Shown here one piece after another: positions 16,472-24,122 of a stretch of DNA of 45,267 nucleotides; within the stretch, counting starts at the first letter, position 1, and every line of letters begins with the position of its first letter. The notes beneath the pieces were generated by a model. The model saw only the letters and a program-made list of their open reading frames with translations. It was not told the DNA's origin and did no database searches. The stretch comes from CAIUVD01 sp044338255 (GTDB taxonomy: Bacteria; Planctomycetota; UBA11346), in assembly GCA_044338255.1 (NCBI GenBank), contig JBIILZ010000017.1, positions 1-45,267 on the forward strand. Reading direction: 5' to 3'. The translations under genes were made by a program, and so were the position numbers.

Positions 16472-17986
16472 CTATCTCCTCAAAACACTCAGCAGCAAAG
16501 CTACCCCCGCAAATGCCACCGCCCATGGCTTCCACGGCTCGGGAGTCTGCAAGGCCGCGATCAGTACCAGCGCCGTCAACAGCGGCGTGAAATCGGGTCC
16601 GCTGCGTGGCGCGCTGAGCAAGCGCTCGATGCGCTCTGGAAGATCGGCAAAACGCTTGAGGCGTTCGCGAGCGTCGTTGAAGAGATCGCGTAGGCGGCTG
16701 CGGACATTCGCTAAGCGCGTCAAGCGCGGGCGGGCGAGGCTCAGCAGGCCCTCGTCGGGCACTAGCTCTCCGATCAGGCCCTCGACCAGGCCGAGGGCGC
16801 GAGTGAGCAGGATGGTGTGCCGGGGAAACGCCAGGCCCTGCATGCGGCGCAGGAAGTTGGCGACCTTCTCCGAGATGTCCTGCTCTCGGCGGCTGTTCTT
16901 GTAGGCCCGCGGATTGAGGTGCGCTAGCTGGCTGTAGACCTCACGCGCGAGAGCTTTCAAGCCGTCGAGATCAGCACCCGGAAGAACGACGCCGAGCTCG
17001 GTGAGCACATCGATCATGCCATCGGTGTTGCCGCTGGCGACGCACACCAGGAAGCGCGTGTACAGGACGCGTTGCGACGCACCGAGGCTGGCGGTCATGC
17101 CGAAATCGATGAGCCAGAGCTTGTCGCCATCGACGATGAAATTCCCGGCATGCGGATCGCCGTGGAAGAACCCTTCTTCAAGAGCCATGTCCAGCCAGGC
17201 ATCGATGATGCGCTCAGCGAAATCACGGCGCAGGCGCGGTTCAAGATCGCTGATGCGGATGCTCGCCAGGGTCGCCCCGGCGGCGAACTCCATGACCAGG
17301 ACGTGTTCACGGGTGTGCTCGCGACGCACCTGCGGCACCAGGACGCGATGCCGGGCGAGCAGCGGGCGCAGGCGTTCGGCGGCGTCGGCTTCGCAGAGGT
17401 AGTCCTGCTCTTCGTGGCTGGTGCGGGCGATCTCGTCGTAGACCATCCCCGTCGGCCAGCCTGGTGTGACCAACGCGAACAGGCGCAAGGCCAGGCGCAG
17501 CAGAGCCAGATCCATGGCCACTTTCCGGCCGAGATCGGGATGCTGGATCTTGATCGCGACCAGGGTGCCGTCGGGCAGCCGCGCCCGATGCACCTGCCCG
17601 AAGCTCGCCGAGGCCAGGGCGACTTCGTCGATCCATGGCAGATGCTCGGCGATCCGTTTTTCATAGGCGCGTTCAAGCGTCGGTTTGACCTCGGCAAACG
17701 GTCGTGCCGGGGCTTGGTCGCGGAGAGCAGCGCAAGCGTCGACATAGACCAGCGGTAGCAGATCCGGGCGGCTGGCGACCGCTTGCCCGAGCTTGATCAG
17801 CAAGGCTCCATGGCGTCGGCAATAGTTCGCGAACCACGGCGCACCCCAACCATGGGTTGCCGTGCGCCAGCGTTCACCGGCGCTCGGCCACCAGCGGCGC
17901 AGCCGTGCCGCCAGAAGGTAATTGAGGCCCAGGCAGGCGATCAGCAGCAGACCTTCGCCGCCACGACGTAGAACCGCAAACGCCAT
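16472..17986 (-). CDS. UbiB/ABC1/AarF-family protein kinase-like protein
   Basis: Member of the atypical kinase family linked to quinone or lipid metabolism at the membrane. The 504-aa protein shows the family hallmarks: KLGQ (65-68), the Ala-rich nucleotide loop SASFGQVHRARLPDG (126-140), Lys146 in VAIKIQHP, the ligand-binding Glu in CEADAAERL, the catalytic FFHGDPHAGNF with Asp277 and Asn282, and DFG at 294-296. A hydrophobic N-terminal segment (about 10-27) and two hydrophobic C-terminal segments (about 467-502) anchor it. It is translationally coupled to the small upstream gene (TGATG). Whether quinone synthesis is the target here is unknown. Confidence 0.9.
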   Translation of the reverse strand: MAFAVLRRGGEGLLLIACLGLNYLLAARLRRWWPSAGERWRTATHGWGAPWFANYCRRHGALLIKLGQAVASRPDLLPLVYVDACAALRDQAPARPFAEVKPTLERAYEKRIAEHLPWIDEVALASASFGQVHRARLPDGTLVAIKIQHPDLGRKVAMDLALLRLALRLFALVTPGWPTGMVYDEIARTSHEEQDYLCEADAAERLRPLLARHRVLVPQVRREHTREHVLVMEFAAGATLASIRISDLEPRLRRDFAERIIDAWLDMALEEGFFHGDPHAGNFIVDGDKLWLIDFGMTASLGASQRVLYTRFLVCVASGNTDGMIDVLTELGVVLPGADLDGLKALAREVYSQLAHLNPRAYKNSRREQDISEKVANFLRRMQGLAFPRHTILLTRALGLVEGLIGELVPDEGLLSLARPRLTRLANVRSRLRDLFNDARERLKRFADLPERIERLLSAPRSGPDFTPLLTALVLIAALQTPEPWKPWAVAFAGVALLLSVLRR

Positions 17987-18240
17987 CAGCTAGCCAAGGG
18001 GGGTTCTGGCGTCTGGACCGGGGCGGTGTGTTTGGCGGCACGCTGGGCAGCCCGCTGCGCACGATATTCCTGATCGGCATCCAGCGCCGCCAGGCCGGCG
18101 CGCAGCAGATGACGCGCCGAGTCGCGCAAGTGGCCACGGACATCGTCGCCGATCAGACGCTCGCTGGCGGCTTCGACGGCGTGGTGGATCTTTTCCTTGG
18201 CTTGATGGAGGTGCTCTTTGACGTCGGGATCGCAGTTCAT
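17986..18240 (-). CDS. Small helical protein upstream of the UbiB-like gene
   Basis: An 84-aa, highly charged, mostly helical protein (MNCDPDVKEHLHQAKEKI near the N-terminus; a Pro/Thr tail at the C-terminus). No membrane segment or known domain is seen. Its TGA overlaps the ATG of the UbiB-like gene by one base, implying coupled translation and perhaps a small partner or regulator. The frame extends further upstream to 18282, but the ATG at 18240 is preceded by AGGAG-like sequence (CAGGAGACTG on the minus strand), so it is chosen. Confidence 0.72.
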   Translation of the reverse strand: MNCDPDVKEHLHQAKEKIHHAVEAASERLIGDDVRGHLRDSARHLLRAGLAALDADQEYRAQRAAQRAAKHTAPVQTPEPPLAS

Positions 18241-18295
18241 GATCAGTCTCCTGGTTTGAAGTGTAGGTCTTGGCGGCGACAAGTGAATGGTGCGC

Positions 18296-18311
18296 TGTGA
18301 AAACGTTCACA
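18296..18311. promoter_or_regulatory. TGTGA-N6-TCACA palindrome, candidate CRP/FNR-family operator
   Basis: TGTGA (18296-18300), six bases, TCACA (18307-18311): a perfect match to the consensus of the enterobacterial CRP site. It lies between divergent genes, 56 bp upstream of the small helical gene and 46 bp upstream of the SNase-like gene, so it could act on both. No CRP-family regulator is in the window. Confidence 0.55.
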
Positions 18312-18356
18312 GGCTTGGCAGTTGAGTTAGCGATTCTACACGCATTACATTGCGCC

Positions 18357-19289
18357 ATGCGCATTTTGCTCATTTTATGGTTCAGCTACGCGGGTCTTAA
18401 AGGGTGGTCGGCGGAGGCGTATACCGTCCTCGGCACGCCCGGCGGGGATCATGTCGTGGTCCGGCTCGGCAGCTTGCCGGTGTCCTTCGCCTTGGCCCAT
18501 ATCGCCGTGCCGGCCAATCAACAGGCGGCGGCCCAGACGGTGCTCACGAGCATGCTCACCGGCAAACGCGTCGAGGTGCTCTACGTCACGGATTTCGGCA
18601 CCGATCTCAACGGCGCAGCCCGCGTGCAGATCCTCCTCGGCAAGACCAACGTCAATGAAGAGCTGGTGGCCCGCGGTCTCGCCAGCTATCAAGCGGTGAA
18701 AGAAGGCTCGGCGGCAGAGGGCGCCATCAAGCGCGCCCAGGACAAGGCGAAGAAGGCGGGAGTGGGGATGTGGCAGGCCAACCCTGCTACCGCCATTGCC
18801 ACGACTCCTGCGGTCGCCAGTACCACAGTCGCCAGTACCACAGTCGCCAGGGCCGCGAATCAAACCGTAGCCGCCAAGGGACCGTTCTGCTCAGAAATCG
18901 ACAATAATTTTTATTACGCCAGCGGGGCCCGCGAGGTCGCCAACGTCAGCTCACAGCGCCTGATCTACTACGCCGATGAAGCCACCGCCGCCAAGGCCGG
19001 AAAAAAGAAAGCCATCAAGGTTGAGACGGTCAAGCGCGGGCGCACAGTCAGCGATGCCGATAGCGCCTATCAGCTGGGCAAGGATATCACTTCGCAGGCC
19101 GTCGATGCCGGCAACACCACTGCCCGTGATGAATTGTATGAAAAAGCCTATGTTAGCCTGACCCAGGCGATGCAGATCTATTCGGATCTAGTTGATCAGC
19201 ATCCGCAGGATGAAGTCCTCGGCAGCAAGCTTCAGCAATGCATGCAGCTGCGCTACGGGACGGTCAAAATGCGTCGTTTCACTCATTGA
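18357..19289 (+). CDS. Exported protein with SNase (thermonuclease)-like domain
   Basis: A 310-aa protein with a hydrophobic N-terminal export signal (MRILLILWFSYAGLKGWSAEA). The next 120 residues resemble the staphylococcal nuclease fold: VVVRLGSLPVSFALAHIAVP, KRVEVLYVTDFGTDLNGAARVQILLGKTNVNEELVARGLASYQ, and AKKAGVGMW, matching the usual D-G-R..vnv.lv..G.A and GlW pattern. The catalytic Arg/Glu set is not clearly intact, so it may bind rather than cut nucleic acid. A Thr/Ala linker made of 15-bp repeats leads to a C-terminal helical part without a recognised domain. The ATG at 18357 is chosen because the signal starts there. Confidence 0.72.
   Translation: MRILLILWFSYAGLKGWSAEAYTVLGTPGGDHVVVRLGSLPVSFALAHIAVPANQQAAAQTVLTSMLTGKRVEVLYVTDFGTDLNGAARVQILLGKTNVNEELVARGLASYQAVKEGSAAEGAIKRAQDKAKKAGVGMWQANPATAIATTPAVASTTVASTTVARAANQTVAAKGPFCSEIDNNFYYASGAREVANVSSQRLIYYADEATAAKAGKKKAIKVETVKRGRTVSDADSAYQLGKDITSQAVDAGNTTARDELYEKAYVSLTQAMQIYSDLVDQHPQDEVLGSKLQQCMQLRYGTVKMRRFTH
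18813..18854 (+). repeat. 15-bp in-frame tandem repeat in the SNase-like gene
   Basis: Two perfect copies of GTCGCCAGTACCACA (18813-18827, 18828-18842) and a partial third encode VASTT repeats in the linker after the nuclease-like domain. Confidence 0.85.
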
Positions 19290-19306
19290 TCTACCGAGAT
19301 ACCGCC

Positions 19307-20149
19307 ATGTTCCGAGGTTTCTTCCTGCTGACGGCGATGGTCGCCAGCCTCGTCCTGAGTGCATGCGGCGACTCGCGTGCATCGGCCCCGAACGCACCCG
19401 GTACGCTCTATGCGCGCATCCAGGCGAGTAAGACCGTGCGCGTCGGCGTCAGCCCCTATTCTCCGCCGTTTGGCATGCGCCGCGGCAATAGCTATCAAGG
19501 CTTCGATATCGACATCGCTGAGTCGGTCTTGCGCGAGCTCGGCATCGAACACATCGTCTACGTTCCGGTGACGTCGGCCCAACGCATCCCGTTCCTGCGC
19601 AGCGGCGAAGTTGATCTGGTGATCGCGAGCATGACCCAGACACGCGGTCGCGAGGCTGAGGTCGATTTCACCATCTCCTATTTCCAGGATGGCGAAAGTC
19701 TGCTGGTGCATGCGGATTCACCGGTCAAGACCTACCAGGACCTGAAGGGGGTGCGGGTGGGGATCGAAGCCGGTACGACCGCCGAACTGTATCTCAAGCA
19801 GGTGGCTCCGGAGGCCATCGTGGTGCCCTACGCGGACACCGGGGCCTTGCGCAAAGCCCTGGAATCAGGTCGTGAGACGGTCATCGCCAATGACCTCCTG
19901 CTGCTCATCGGGATCCGCAAACAATGCGCGGAGCCGGGCGAATACCGCATCGCCGGTCAGCGTTTCACCACCGAGCCCTATGCCATCGCCGTGCCGCAGA
20001 ACGAGTCCGCCTGGCGCATTGCCTTGAATCATCAGCTGCTGGCGCTGTGGGAAGACGGCACCTGGCAAAAGTGCGCGGATACGTGGTTCGGCCCGGGCGC
20101 ACCGTATGAGCATCGGGTGACCTTCGGCATGGTGCCCTACCCGAAATAA
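19307..20149 (+). CDS. Amino-acid ABC transporter substrate-binding lipoprotein, orphan
   Basis: Periplasmic solute-binding protein of family 3 (polar amino acids and related compounds). The 280-aa protein has a lipoprotein signal with lipobox LSAC and lipidated Cys20. The SBP_bac_3 pattern follows: VRVGVSPYSPPFGMRRG, GFDIDIAESVLRELGI, GEVDLVIASMTQTRGREAEVDFT, DLKGVRVGIEAGTTAE, and the terminal WEDGTWQKCADTWFG. No permease or ATPase gene is adjacent, so it either works with a transporter elsewhere or as a sensor. The upstream extension to 19238 is rejected because the signal peptide starts at the ATG at 19307. Confidence 0.88.
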   Translation: MFRGFFLLTAMVASLVLSACGDSRASAPNAPGTLYARIQASKTVRVGVSPYSPPFGMRRGNSYQGFDIDIAESVLRELGIEHIVYVPVTSAQRIPFLRSGEVDLVIASMTQTRGREAEVDFTISYFQDGESLLVHADSPVKTYQDLKGVRVGIEAGTTAELYLKQVAPEAIVVPYADTGALRKALESGRETVIANDLLLLIGIRKQCAEPGEYRIAGQRFTTEPYAIAVPQNESAWRIALNHQLLALWEDGTWQKCADTWFGPGAPYEHRVTFGMVPYPK

Positions 20150-20178
20150 GATGCGCGCACAGGGTGCGGCGCTCCCAG

Positions 20179-20338
20179 GAGCCTGTCGGAGATAGGCGCC
20201 CGAGGATGGCGAAGGTATCGTGCGGCAGATCCAAGGCGGCAAAGCGGGCGGATAGCGAGAGCTATCTGACCGTTTTGCCAACGCCGGAGATGCCGTACGA
20301 GACCGAGTCAGCCGACCAAGCCTATCTCCGACAGGCTC
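20179..20338 (+). mobile_element. 160-bp MITE-like element, copy 1
   Basis: Exactly 160 bp, beginning GAGCCTGTCGGAGATAGGC and ending in its inverse complement (one change), flanked on both sides by CCAG (20175-20178 and 20339-20342), which fits a 4-bp target duplication. It inserts 25 bp after the binding-protein gene. Inside, a short stem (GATAGC/GCTATC) can form. An open frame runs across it but is best read as chance. Confidence 0.85.
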
Positions 20339-20390
20339 CCAGGGGGGCAACCCTGTTGAACCGTAGCGTGGGTGTACCTGCGATTGACGG

Positions 20391-20414
20391 TTACTGATAA
20401 TTCGTTATCAGTAA
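20391..20414. promoter_or_regulatory. Fur/Zur-like palindromic operator upstream of the metal transporter
   Basis: TTACTGATAA (20391-20400) and TTATCAGTAA (20405-20414) form a perfect 10-bp inverted repeat around TTCG, 6 bp before the start of the metal-binding protein gene. The TGATAAT core resembles Fur-family boxes, and a possible -10 (GATAAT, 20396-20401) lies within it, so a bound repressor would block transcription. As RNA the same sequence could form a UUCG-capped hairpin next to the start codon. Confidence 0.6.
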
Positions 20415-20420
20415 ACATCT

Positions 20421-21368
20421 ATGCGTTTCTTTACCTTGATCTGCTGGCTGATGTTGATGACTGCGCACCTGGCGGCTGCGGCAGAGGCAGCGAAAGAGGC
20501 AGCGAAAGAGGCAGCGGCGCCGTTGCTGGTCGTCACCGGCAACACCATTGTTCAGGATATCACCGCAACCATCGGCGGGCCGCGTATCCAGGCTACTTGC
20601 CTGCTGCAGCCCGGTGTCGATCCCCACGCCTATCAGCCGGTGCCGGATGATGTGAAGCGCTTGGCGGCGGCGCGCCTGGTGATCATCAACGGCTTGGGTT
20701 TCGAAGGCTGGTTCGAAGGCTTGGCCAAGGAAGCCGGCTTCAACAGCACGGTGGTGGTCGCCACCCGCGGGATCACCCCGCTGACGATGTCGGCCCACGA
20801 TCATGATCACGATCACGATCACGACCATGGCGCGGTCGATGATCCCCATGCCTTCAATTCGATCCCCAATGGCGTGCGCTACGCGGAAAATATCCGTGAT
20901 GCCCTGATCGCCGCCGATGCTGCCGGCGCCGACCATTATCGCCAGGCAGCGGCGGCCTACATCGCCGAGCTGCGGCAGGCGGATGCGGCGGCCCGGAAAG
21001 GTTTCGCCAGCTTGCCCAAGGCCCAGCGCAAGCTGGTGACCAATCACGATGCCCTGCAGTATTTCGCCAAGGAATACGGCTTCGCCATCCTCGCCCCCAA
21101 CACTGCCCTGGATGACAGTCAGCCGAGCGCCAAGGAGCTCGCCGAGCTGATCGATTTCATCAAGCGCGAAGGCGTCAAAGGCGTGTTCCTCGAGTTCGGC
21201 AAGAACGACAAGATCATCGCCCAGATCGGCAGCGAGGCGGGAGTCACCATCAGCGAACGTCTCTATCTCGATGGCGTCGGTCCAGCGACGTCGACGGCGC
21301 ACACCTATCTGGGGATGTTCCAGACCAATGTCGCCACAATCATGAAGTGTCTTCAAGGCCGACCGTGA
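20421..21368 (+). CDS. znuA: Metal ABC transporter substrate-binding protein (ZnuA-like)
   Basis: Periplasmic receptor of a zinc or manganese importer (cluster A-I). The 315-aa protein has a signal peptide (about 1-20), then the family metal ligands His69 (VDPHAYQP), His143 (DDPHAF), His209 (TNHDALQYFA) and Asp284 (YLDGVG). Between the first two is a His/Asp-rich loop (126-136, HDHDHDHDHDH), the typical mark of ZnuA rather than MntC. Just after the signal, a 12-bp repeat encodes AAEAAKEAAKE. It heads an operon of four overlapping genes behind a Fur/Zur-like palindrome. Zinc is favoured; manganese cannot be excluded. Confidence 0.9.
   Translation: MRFFTLICWLMLMTAHLAAAAEAAKEAAKEAAAPLLVVTGNTIVQDITATIGGPRIQATCLLQPGVDPHAYQPVPDDVKRLAAARLVIINGLGFEGWFEGLAKEAGFNSTVVVATRGITPLTMSAHDHDHDHDHDHGAVDDPHAFNSIPNGVRYAENIRDALIAADAAGADHYRQAAAAYIAELRQADAAARKGFASLPKAQRKLVTNHDALQYFAKEYGFAILAPNTALDDSQPSAKELAELIDFIKREGVKGVFLEFGKNDKIIAQIGSEAGVTISERLYLDGVGPATSTAHTYLGMFQTNVATIMKCLQGRP
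20484..20516 (+). repeat. 12-bp in-frame tandem repeat in the metal-binding protein gene
   Basis: Two full copies of GAGGCAGCGAAA (20484-20495, 20496-20507) and a partial third encode the AAKE repeats immediately after the signal peptide. Confidence 0.85.
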
Positions 21369-21787
21369 AGAGTTTCGGCTTCGAGGCCTCGGCCCTCAGC
21401 CGAGCCGGACTGGGAGGGGGCTTCATTGCTGCGGCGGCGGTACTGGTGTGGGTCATCGAGCGCCCTAGGCCGACGACCGCGAGCGTGATCGAGGAGCCAG
21501 CGGCGCTGACCAGATCATCCTGGCCGGTGACCATCGAGAGCACCTATCCCGTGGCGAAGTGGTCGGTGAGCATCTTGGGAGTCGAACAGGCCGCGACGCA
21601 TCACGGTGACTTCTCGTGGTCGGGAGCGATCTCGGCGGCGAGCGGTGATGAGCTGCTGGTCCAGGCGCGTCCTGCCGCTGCTGAGCATGTCCCGCATCAC
21701 GGCCTGCGCCTGCTGGTGGGCGCCGCCGGCGAACGTCTGGTGTGGGGCAATGGCGAGGTCACCGCGACCGTCGAGCTGAGCAAATGA
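21365..21787 (+). CDS. Small membrane-anchored protein in the metal-transporter operon
   Basis: A 140-aa protein with one N-terminal membrane helix (about 12-32, GLGGGFIAAAAVLVWVI) and a soluble domain that is probably periplasmic. The domain has several short beta-like strands and two His pairs (ATHHGDFSW, EHVPHHGLRLLVG) that could bind metal. I know no family for it. GTG at 21365 overlaps the upstream stop (GTGA) and has AAGG 7 bp before it; a GTG at 21347 is an alternative. Its stop overlaps the ATPase start (ATGA). Its position between receptor and ATPase suggests an accessory role in metal handling. Confidence 0.7.
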   Translation: MKSFGFEASALSRAGLGGGFIAAAAVLVWVIERPRPTTASVIEEPAALTRSSWPVTIESTYPVAKWSVSILGVEQAATHHGDFSWSGAISAASGDELLVQARPAAAEHVPHHGLRLLVGAAGERLVWGNGEVTATVELSK

Positions 21788-22524
21788 GCCACTTCCACCT
21801 GCGCTGCGACAACCTCACGGTGTGTTATCAGAACCGCCCGGCGGTGCACCATCTCACCGTCGATCTGCCCTGTGGTTCGTTCGTCGGCGTCGTCGGCCCC
21901 AATGGCGCCGGCAAGAGCACTCTGCTGCATGGCATGCTCGGCTGGCAGCCGTGGACCAGCGGCAGCGTTGCGATCAATGGCGAACCGGTGACGCGCTGCC
22001 TGCGGCGACTGACCTTCCTGCCGCAACGCAAGACCCAGGACGTCGATTTCCCGGTGACCGTCGAGATGGTCGTCGAGCAGGGCCGCTATCAGCACCGTGG
22101 CCTATGGCGTGGATTCACCGCCGAGGACCGCGCGGCGATTGATCACGCGATCCATGAGATGGGCCTGCAGAATCTCCGCCAGCGGCCCTTGTCGCAATTG
22201 TCCGGTGGTCAGCAGCAACGGGCCTTCCTGGCACGTTCGCTGGCGACCGGGGCGGATATCCTCCTTCTCGATGAGCCGTTGACCGGCCTCGATGAACCGA
22301 CCAGCCACGATCTCTTGCGCCGCTTGGCAGCGTGGGCCAAGCACGATCGCCTGGTGGTTGCCGTGATCCACGACCTGACCGCGGTAAGCACCTGGTGTAG
22401 TCATGCCTTGCTCATGAATCGCGAGCTGATCGCCTGCGGGCCGGTGGCTGAGGTCATGACCGACACGCTCCTGGCGAAGACCTATGGGCGTACGGCGCGT
22501 GCCGTGCAGGGAGTGGTCTTGTGA
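21784..22524 (+). CDS. znuC: Metal ABC transporter ATP-binding protein
   Basis: Cytoplasmic ATPase that powers the zinc/manganese importer. The 246-aa protein has Walker A GPNGAGKST (38-46), the Q-loop in LPQRKTQDVDFPVT, the signature LSGGQQQR, Walker B ILLLDEPLTGLDEP and the switch His in VAVIHD. This arrangement, including the VDFPVTVEMV stretch, is typical of the ZnuC/MntA/TroB group. The ATG at 21784 overlaps the previous stop by 4 bp, and the gene overlaps the permease start (GTGA). Confidence 0.95.
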   Translation: MSHFHLRCDNLTVCYQNRPAVHHLTVDLPCGSFVGVVGPNGAGKSTLLHGMLGWQPWTSGSVAINGEPVTRCLRRLTFLPQRKTQDVDFPVTVEMVVEQGRYQHRGLWRGFTAEDRAAIDHAIHEMGLQNLRQRPLSQLSGGQQQRAFLARSLATGADILLLDEPLTGLDEPTSHDLLRRLAAWAKHDRLVVAVIHDLTAVSTWCSHALLMNRELIACGPVAEVMTDTLLAKTYGRTARAVQGVVL

Positions 22525-22595
22525 GCGACCTGTGGATGAGCGACCTGTGGATGAGCGACCTGTGGATGAGCGACCTGTGGAACGGCGACTTGTGG
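22521..22595 (+). repeat. 15-bp tandem repeat forming the start of the permease gene
   Basis: Five units of RTGAGCGACCTGTGG: the first has GTG, the next three have ATG, and the fifth is diverged (AACGGCGACTTGTGG). Each of the first four units carries a potential in-frame start codon. Confidence 0.9.
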
Positions 22596-23534
22596 AGCGG
22601 TTTTTGCGCGATTTTCGTCGACCCGCTGCAGTATCGTTTCGTCGCCCGCGGCATGGGCATGGCGTTACTGCTGGGCGTCGCCGGTGGCCTCGTCGGCTGC
22701 GTCCTGCTCTTGCGGCGCATCGTGCTTATGGCCGATTCCTTCGGTCATTCGCTGCTGCCCGGCATCGGCCTGGCGTACCTCTGGCTGGGCCCGGGGATCG
22801 TCTCGCTTTTTACCGGGGCGGTGATCGCTGGTTTGTTCACGAGCCTGATGAGCGGTATCGTCAATCGCCTGACGCGGCTCAAGGAAGACGCCGCCTTCGG
22901 CAGTCTGTTCGTGCTCTGCTTCGCCCTCGGCGTGGCGCTGATGTCGAAGATCGCCGCGCCGGTCGATCTGCTGCACTATCTGTTCGGCAACATCCTCGGG
23001 GTCACGGCTCATGATCTGTACCTGGCCCTGGCGACGACCTCGGCGACGGTGCTCGCGACCTGCATCTGCTATCGTGCGCTGCTGCTTGAGACCTTCGATC
23101 CGACCTTCCATCGCGCCTCCGGCGGCAAGAGCTGGTTGACCCATCTCGGGGTGCTGGTGGCCGTGGTCATCAACCTCGTCGCCGCGTTGCAGGCGGTGGG
23201 CATGGTCCTCGCCCTGGGCTTGTTCATCCTCCCGGCGGTCACCGCCTACCTGTGGTGCGAACGCTTCGGCTCGATGCTGGTGTTCTCGGCGATCTATGGC
23301 GGGTTGCTGGCCTGCGCCGGCCTGTTCGTGAGCTATCATATGAATCTGCCCAGCGGGGCGTGTATGGTGGGTTGTTTAGGTTCGGGTTTCATCGTCTCGC
23401 TGATCATCAGTCCGCGGCATGGCGTGCTCGGGCGTTTCTTCAGCCGTCATCGCCATCATGCCGCCCCAGAGGGCGACGAGCTGTGCGAGGTCCTTGATGT
23501 GGCCGCCCCCTTGCCTCATCAACACCAGCATTAG
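22521..23534 (+). CDS. znuB: Metal ABC transporter permease (ABC-3 family)
   Basis: Inner-membrane channel of the zinc/manganese importer. The 337-aa protein has about eight hydrophobic helices and ABC-3 motifs such as RRIVLMADSFGHSLLPGIGLAYL, FGNILGV, and VGMVLALGLFILPAVTAYL. The first 25 codons are a 15-bp tandem repeat giving SDLWM units, each with an in-frame ATG, so translation could begin at GTG 22521 or at ATG 22536, 22551 or 22566. The ribosome site GGGAG fits the GTG. The tail is His-rich (SRHRHHAAPEG and PHQHQH), which may bind metal at the cytoplasmic face. Confidence 0.93.
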   Translation: MSDLWMSDLWMSDLWMSDLWNGDLWSGFCAIFVDPLQYRFVARGMGMALLLGVAGGLVGCVLLLRRIVLMADSFGHSLLPGIGLAYLWLGPGIVSLFTGAVIAGLFTSLMSGIVNRLTRLKEDAAFGSLFVLCFALGVALMSKIAAPVDLLHYLFGNILGVTAHDLYLALATTSATVLATCICYRALLLETFDPTFHRASGGKSWLTHLGVLVAVVINLVAALQAVGMVLALGLFILPAVTAYLWCERFGSMLVFSAIYGGLLACAGLFVSYHMNLPSGACMVGCLGSGFIVSLIISPRHGVLGRFFSRHRHHAAPEGDELCEVLDVAAPLPHQHQH

Positions 23535-23570
23535 CGTCGAGGGGTCGGTTTTCTTCGCCCAGGACGTCCC

Positions 23571-24095
23571 GTGGTCAAACGAAAGCGCGTGCTGCTGCTG
23601 GTGATCCTCGTCGTCTGCGTCGGCAGCACGGTCGTACGGCGCTGGGCCCGCGTGTCAGCGGAGCCTGCCGGCGGAGTCGCCGTCAGCCAACCAGGGACCA
23701 GCGACCAGGGACCAGCGACCAGGGACCAGCGACCAGGGACCAGCGACCAGGGACCAGGGACCAGCGACCAGGGACCTGTCAGCCCAGCCGGCGATGAACC
23801 GCCTCTGGGCCGGCGGGTGTATGCGCGCTGTCAGGCTTGCCATGGACTGCAGGGCGAAGGCGTGGCCGGGAATTACCCGCCGTTGGCCGGTAGTGCGGTG
23901 CTCGCAGGTAAGCAGGCCATCACCCTGGTGCTGCGCGGGGCTCCCCGCGGTAGCCAATGGAATGGCCAGATGCCGGCATTCGCCGAGCAGCTGAGCGATG
24001 AGGAGATCGCCGCCGTCCTCACCTGGACTCGCCAGCAATGGAGCGATCATGCGCCGGCGGTAACCGCCGCTGACATCTCGGCCCTTCGACCATGA
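23571..24095 (+). CDS. Membrane-anchored c-type cytochrome with a repeat-encoded linker
   Basis: Electron carrier on the outer face of the membrane. The 174-aa protein has an N-terminal helix (about 5-22), a linker and a class I cytochrome c domain with heme motif CQACH (Cys87, Cys90, His91) and the axial Met134 in GQMPAF. The linker residues 41-69 are four 7-residue units (GTSDQGP or ATRDQRP) written by twelve 7-bp GACCAGN units; because 84 bp is divisible by three, the frame is intact. The start is GTG at 23571. Downstream genes for copper delivery suggest it belongs to a cytochrome oxidase or related chain encoded elsewhere. Confidence 0.88.
   Translation: MVKRKRVLLLVILVVCVGSTVVRRWARVSAEPAGGVAVSQPGTSDQGPATRDQRPGTSDQGPGTSDQGPVSPAGDEPPLGRRVYARCQACHGLQGEGVAGNYPPLAGSAVLAGKQAITLVLRGAPRGSQWNGQMPAFAEQLSDEEIAAVLTWTRQQWSDHAPAVTAADISALRP
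23689..23772 (+). repeat. Heptanucleotide array GACCAGS, 12 units, inside the cytochrome c gene
   Basis: Twelve 7-bp units fill exactly 84 bp; the first reads AACCAGG and the rest GACCAGC or GACCAGG. In this gene three units make 21 bp, or one 7-residue repeat. Gain or loss of one or two units would shift the frame before the heme motif. Confidence 0.95.
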
Positions 24096-24122
24096 CGCGC
24101 TCGTATCTGGAAACCTCGCTCC

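Noticed and set aside
20206..20397. Open frame across MITE copy 1 (and its twin across copy 2 at 28503-28742)
   Set aside because: The two translations are alike only because the DNA is alike; the frame runs through the inverted ends into unrelated flanks. It is a property of the element, not a gene.
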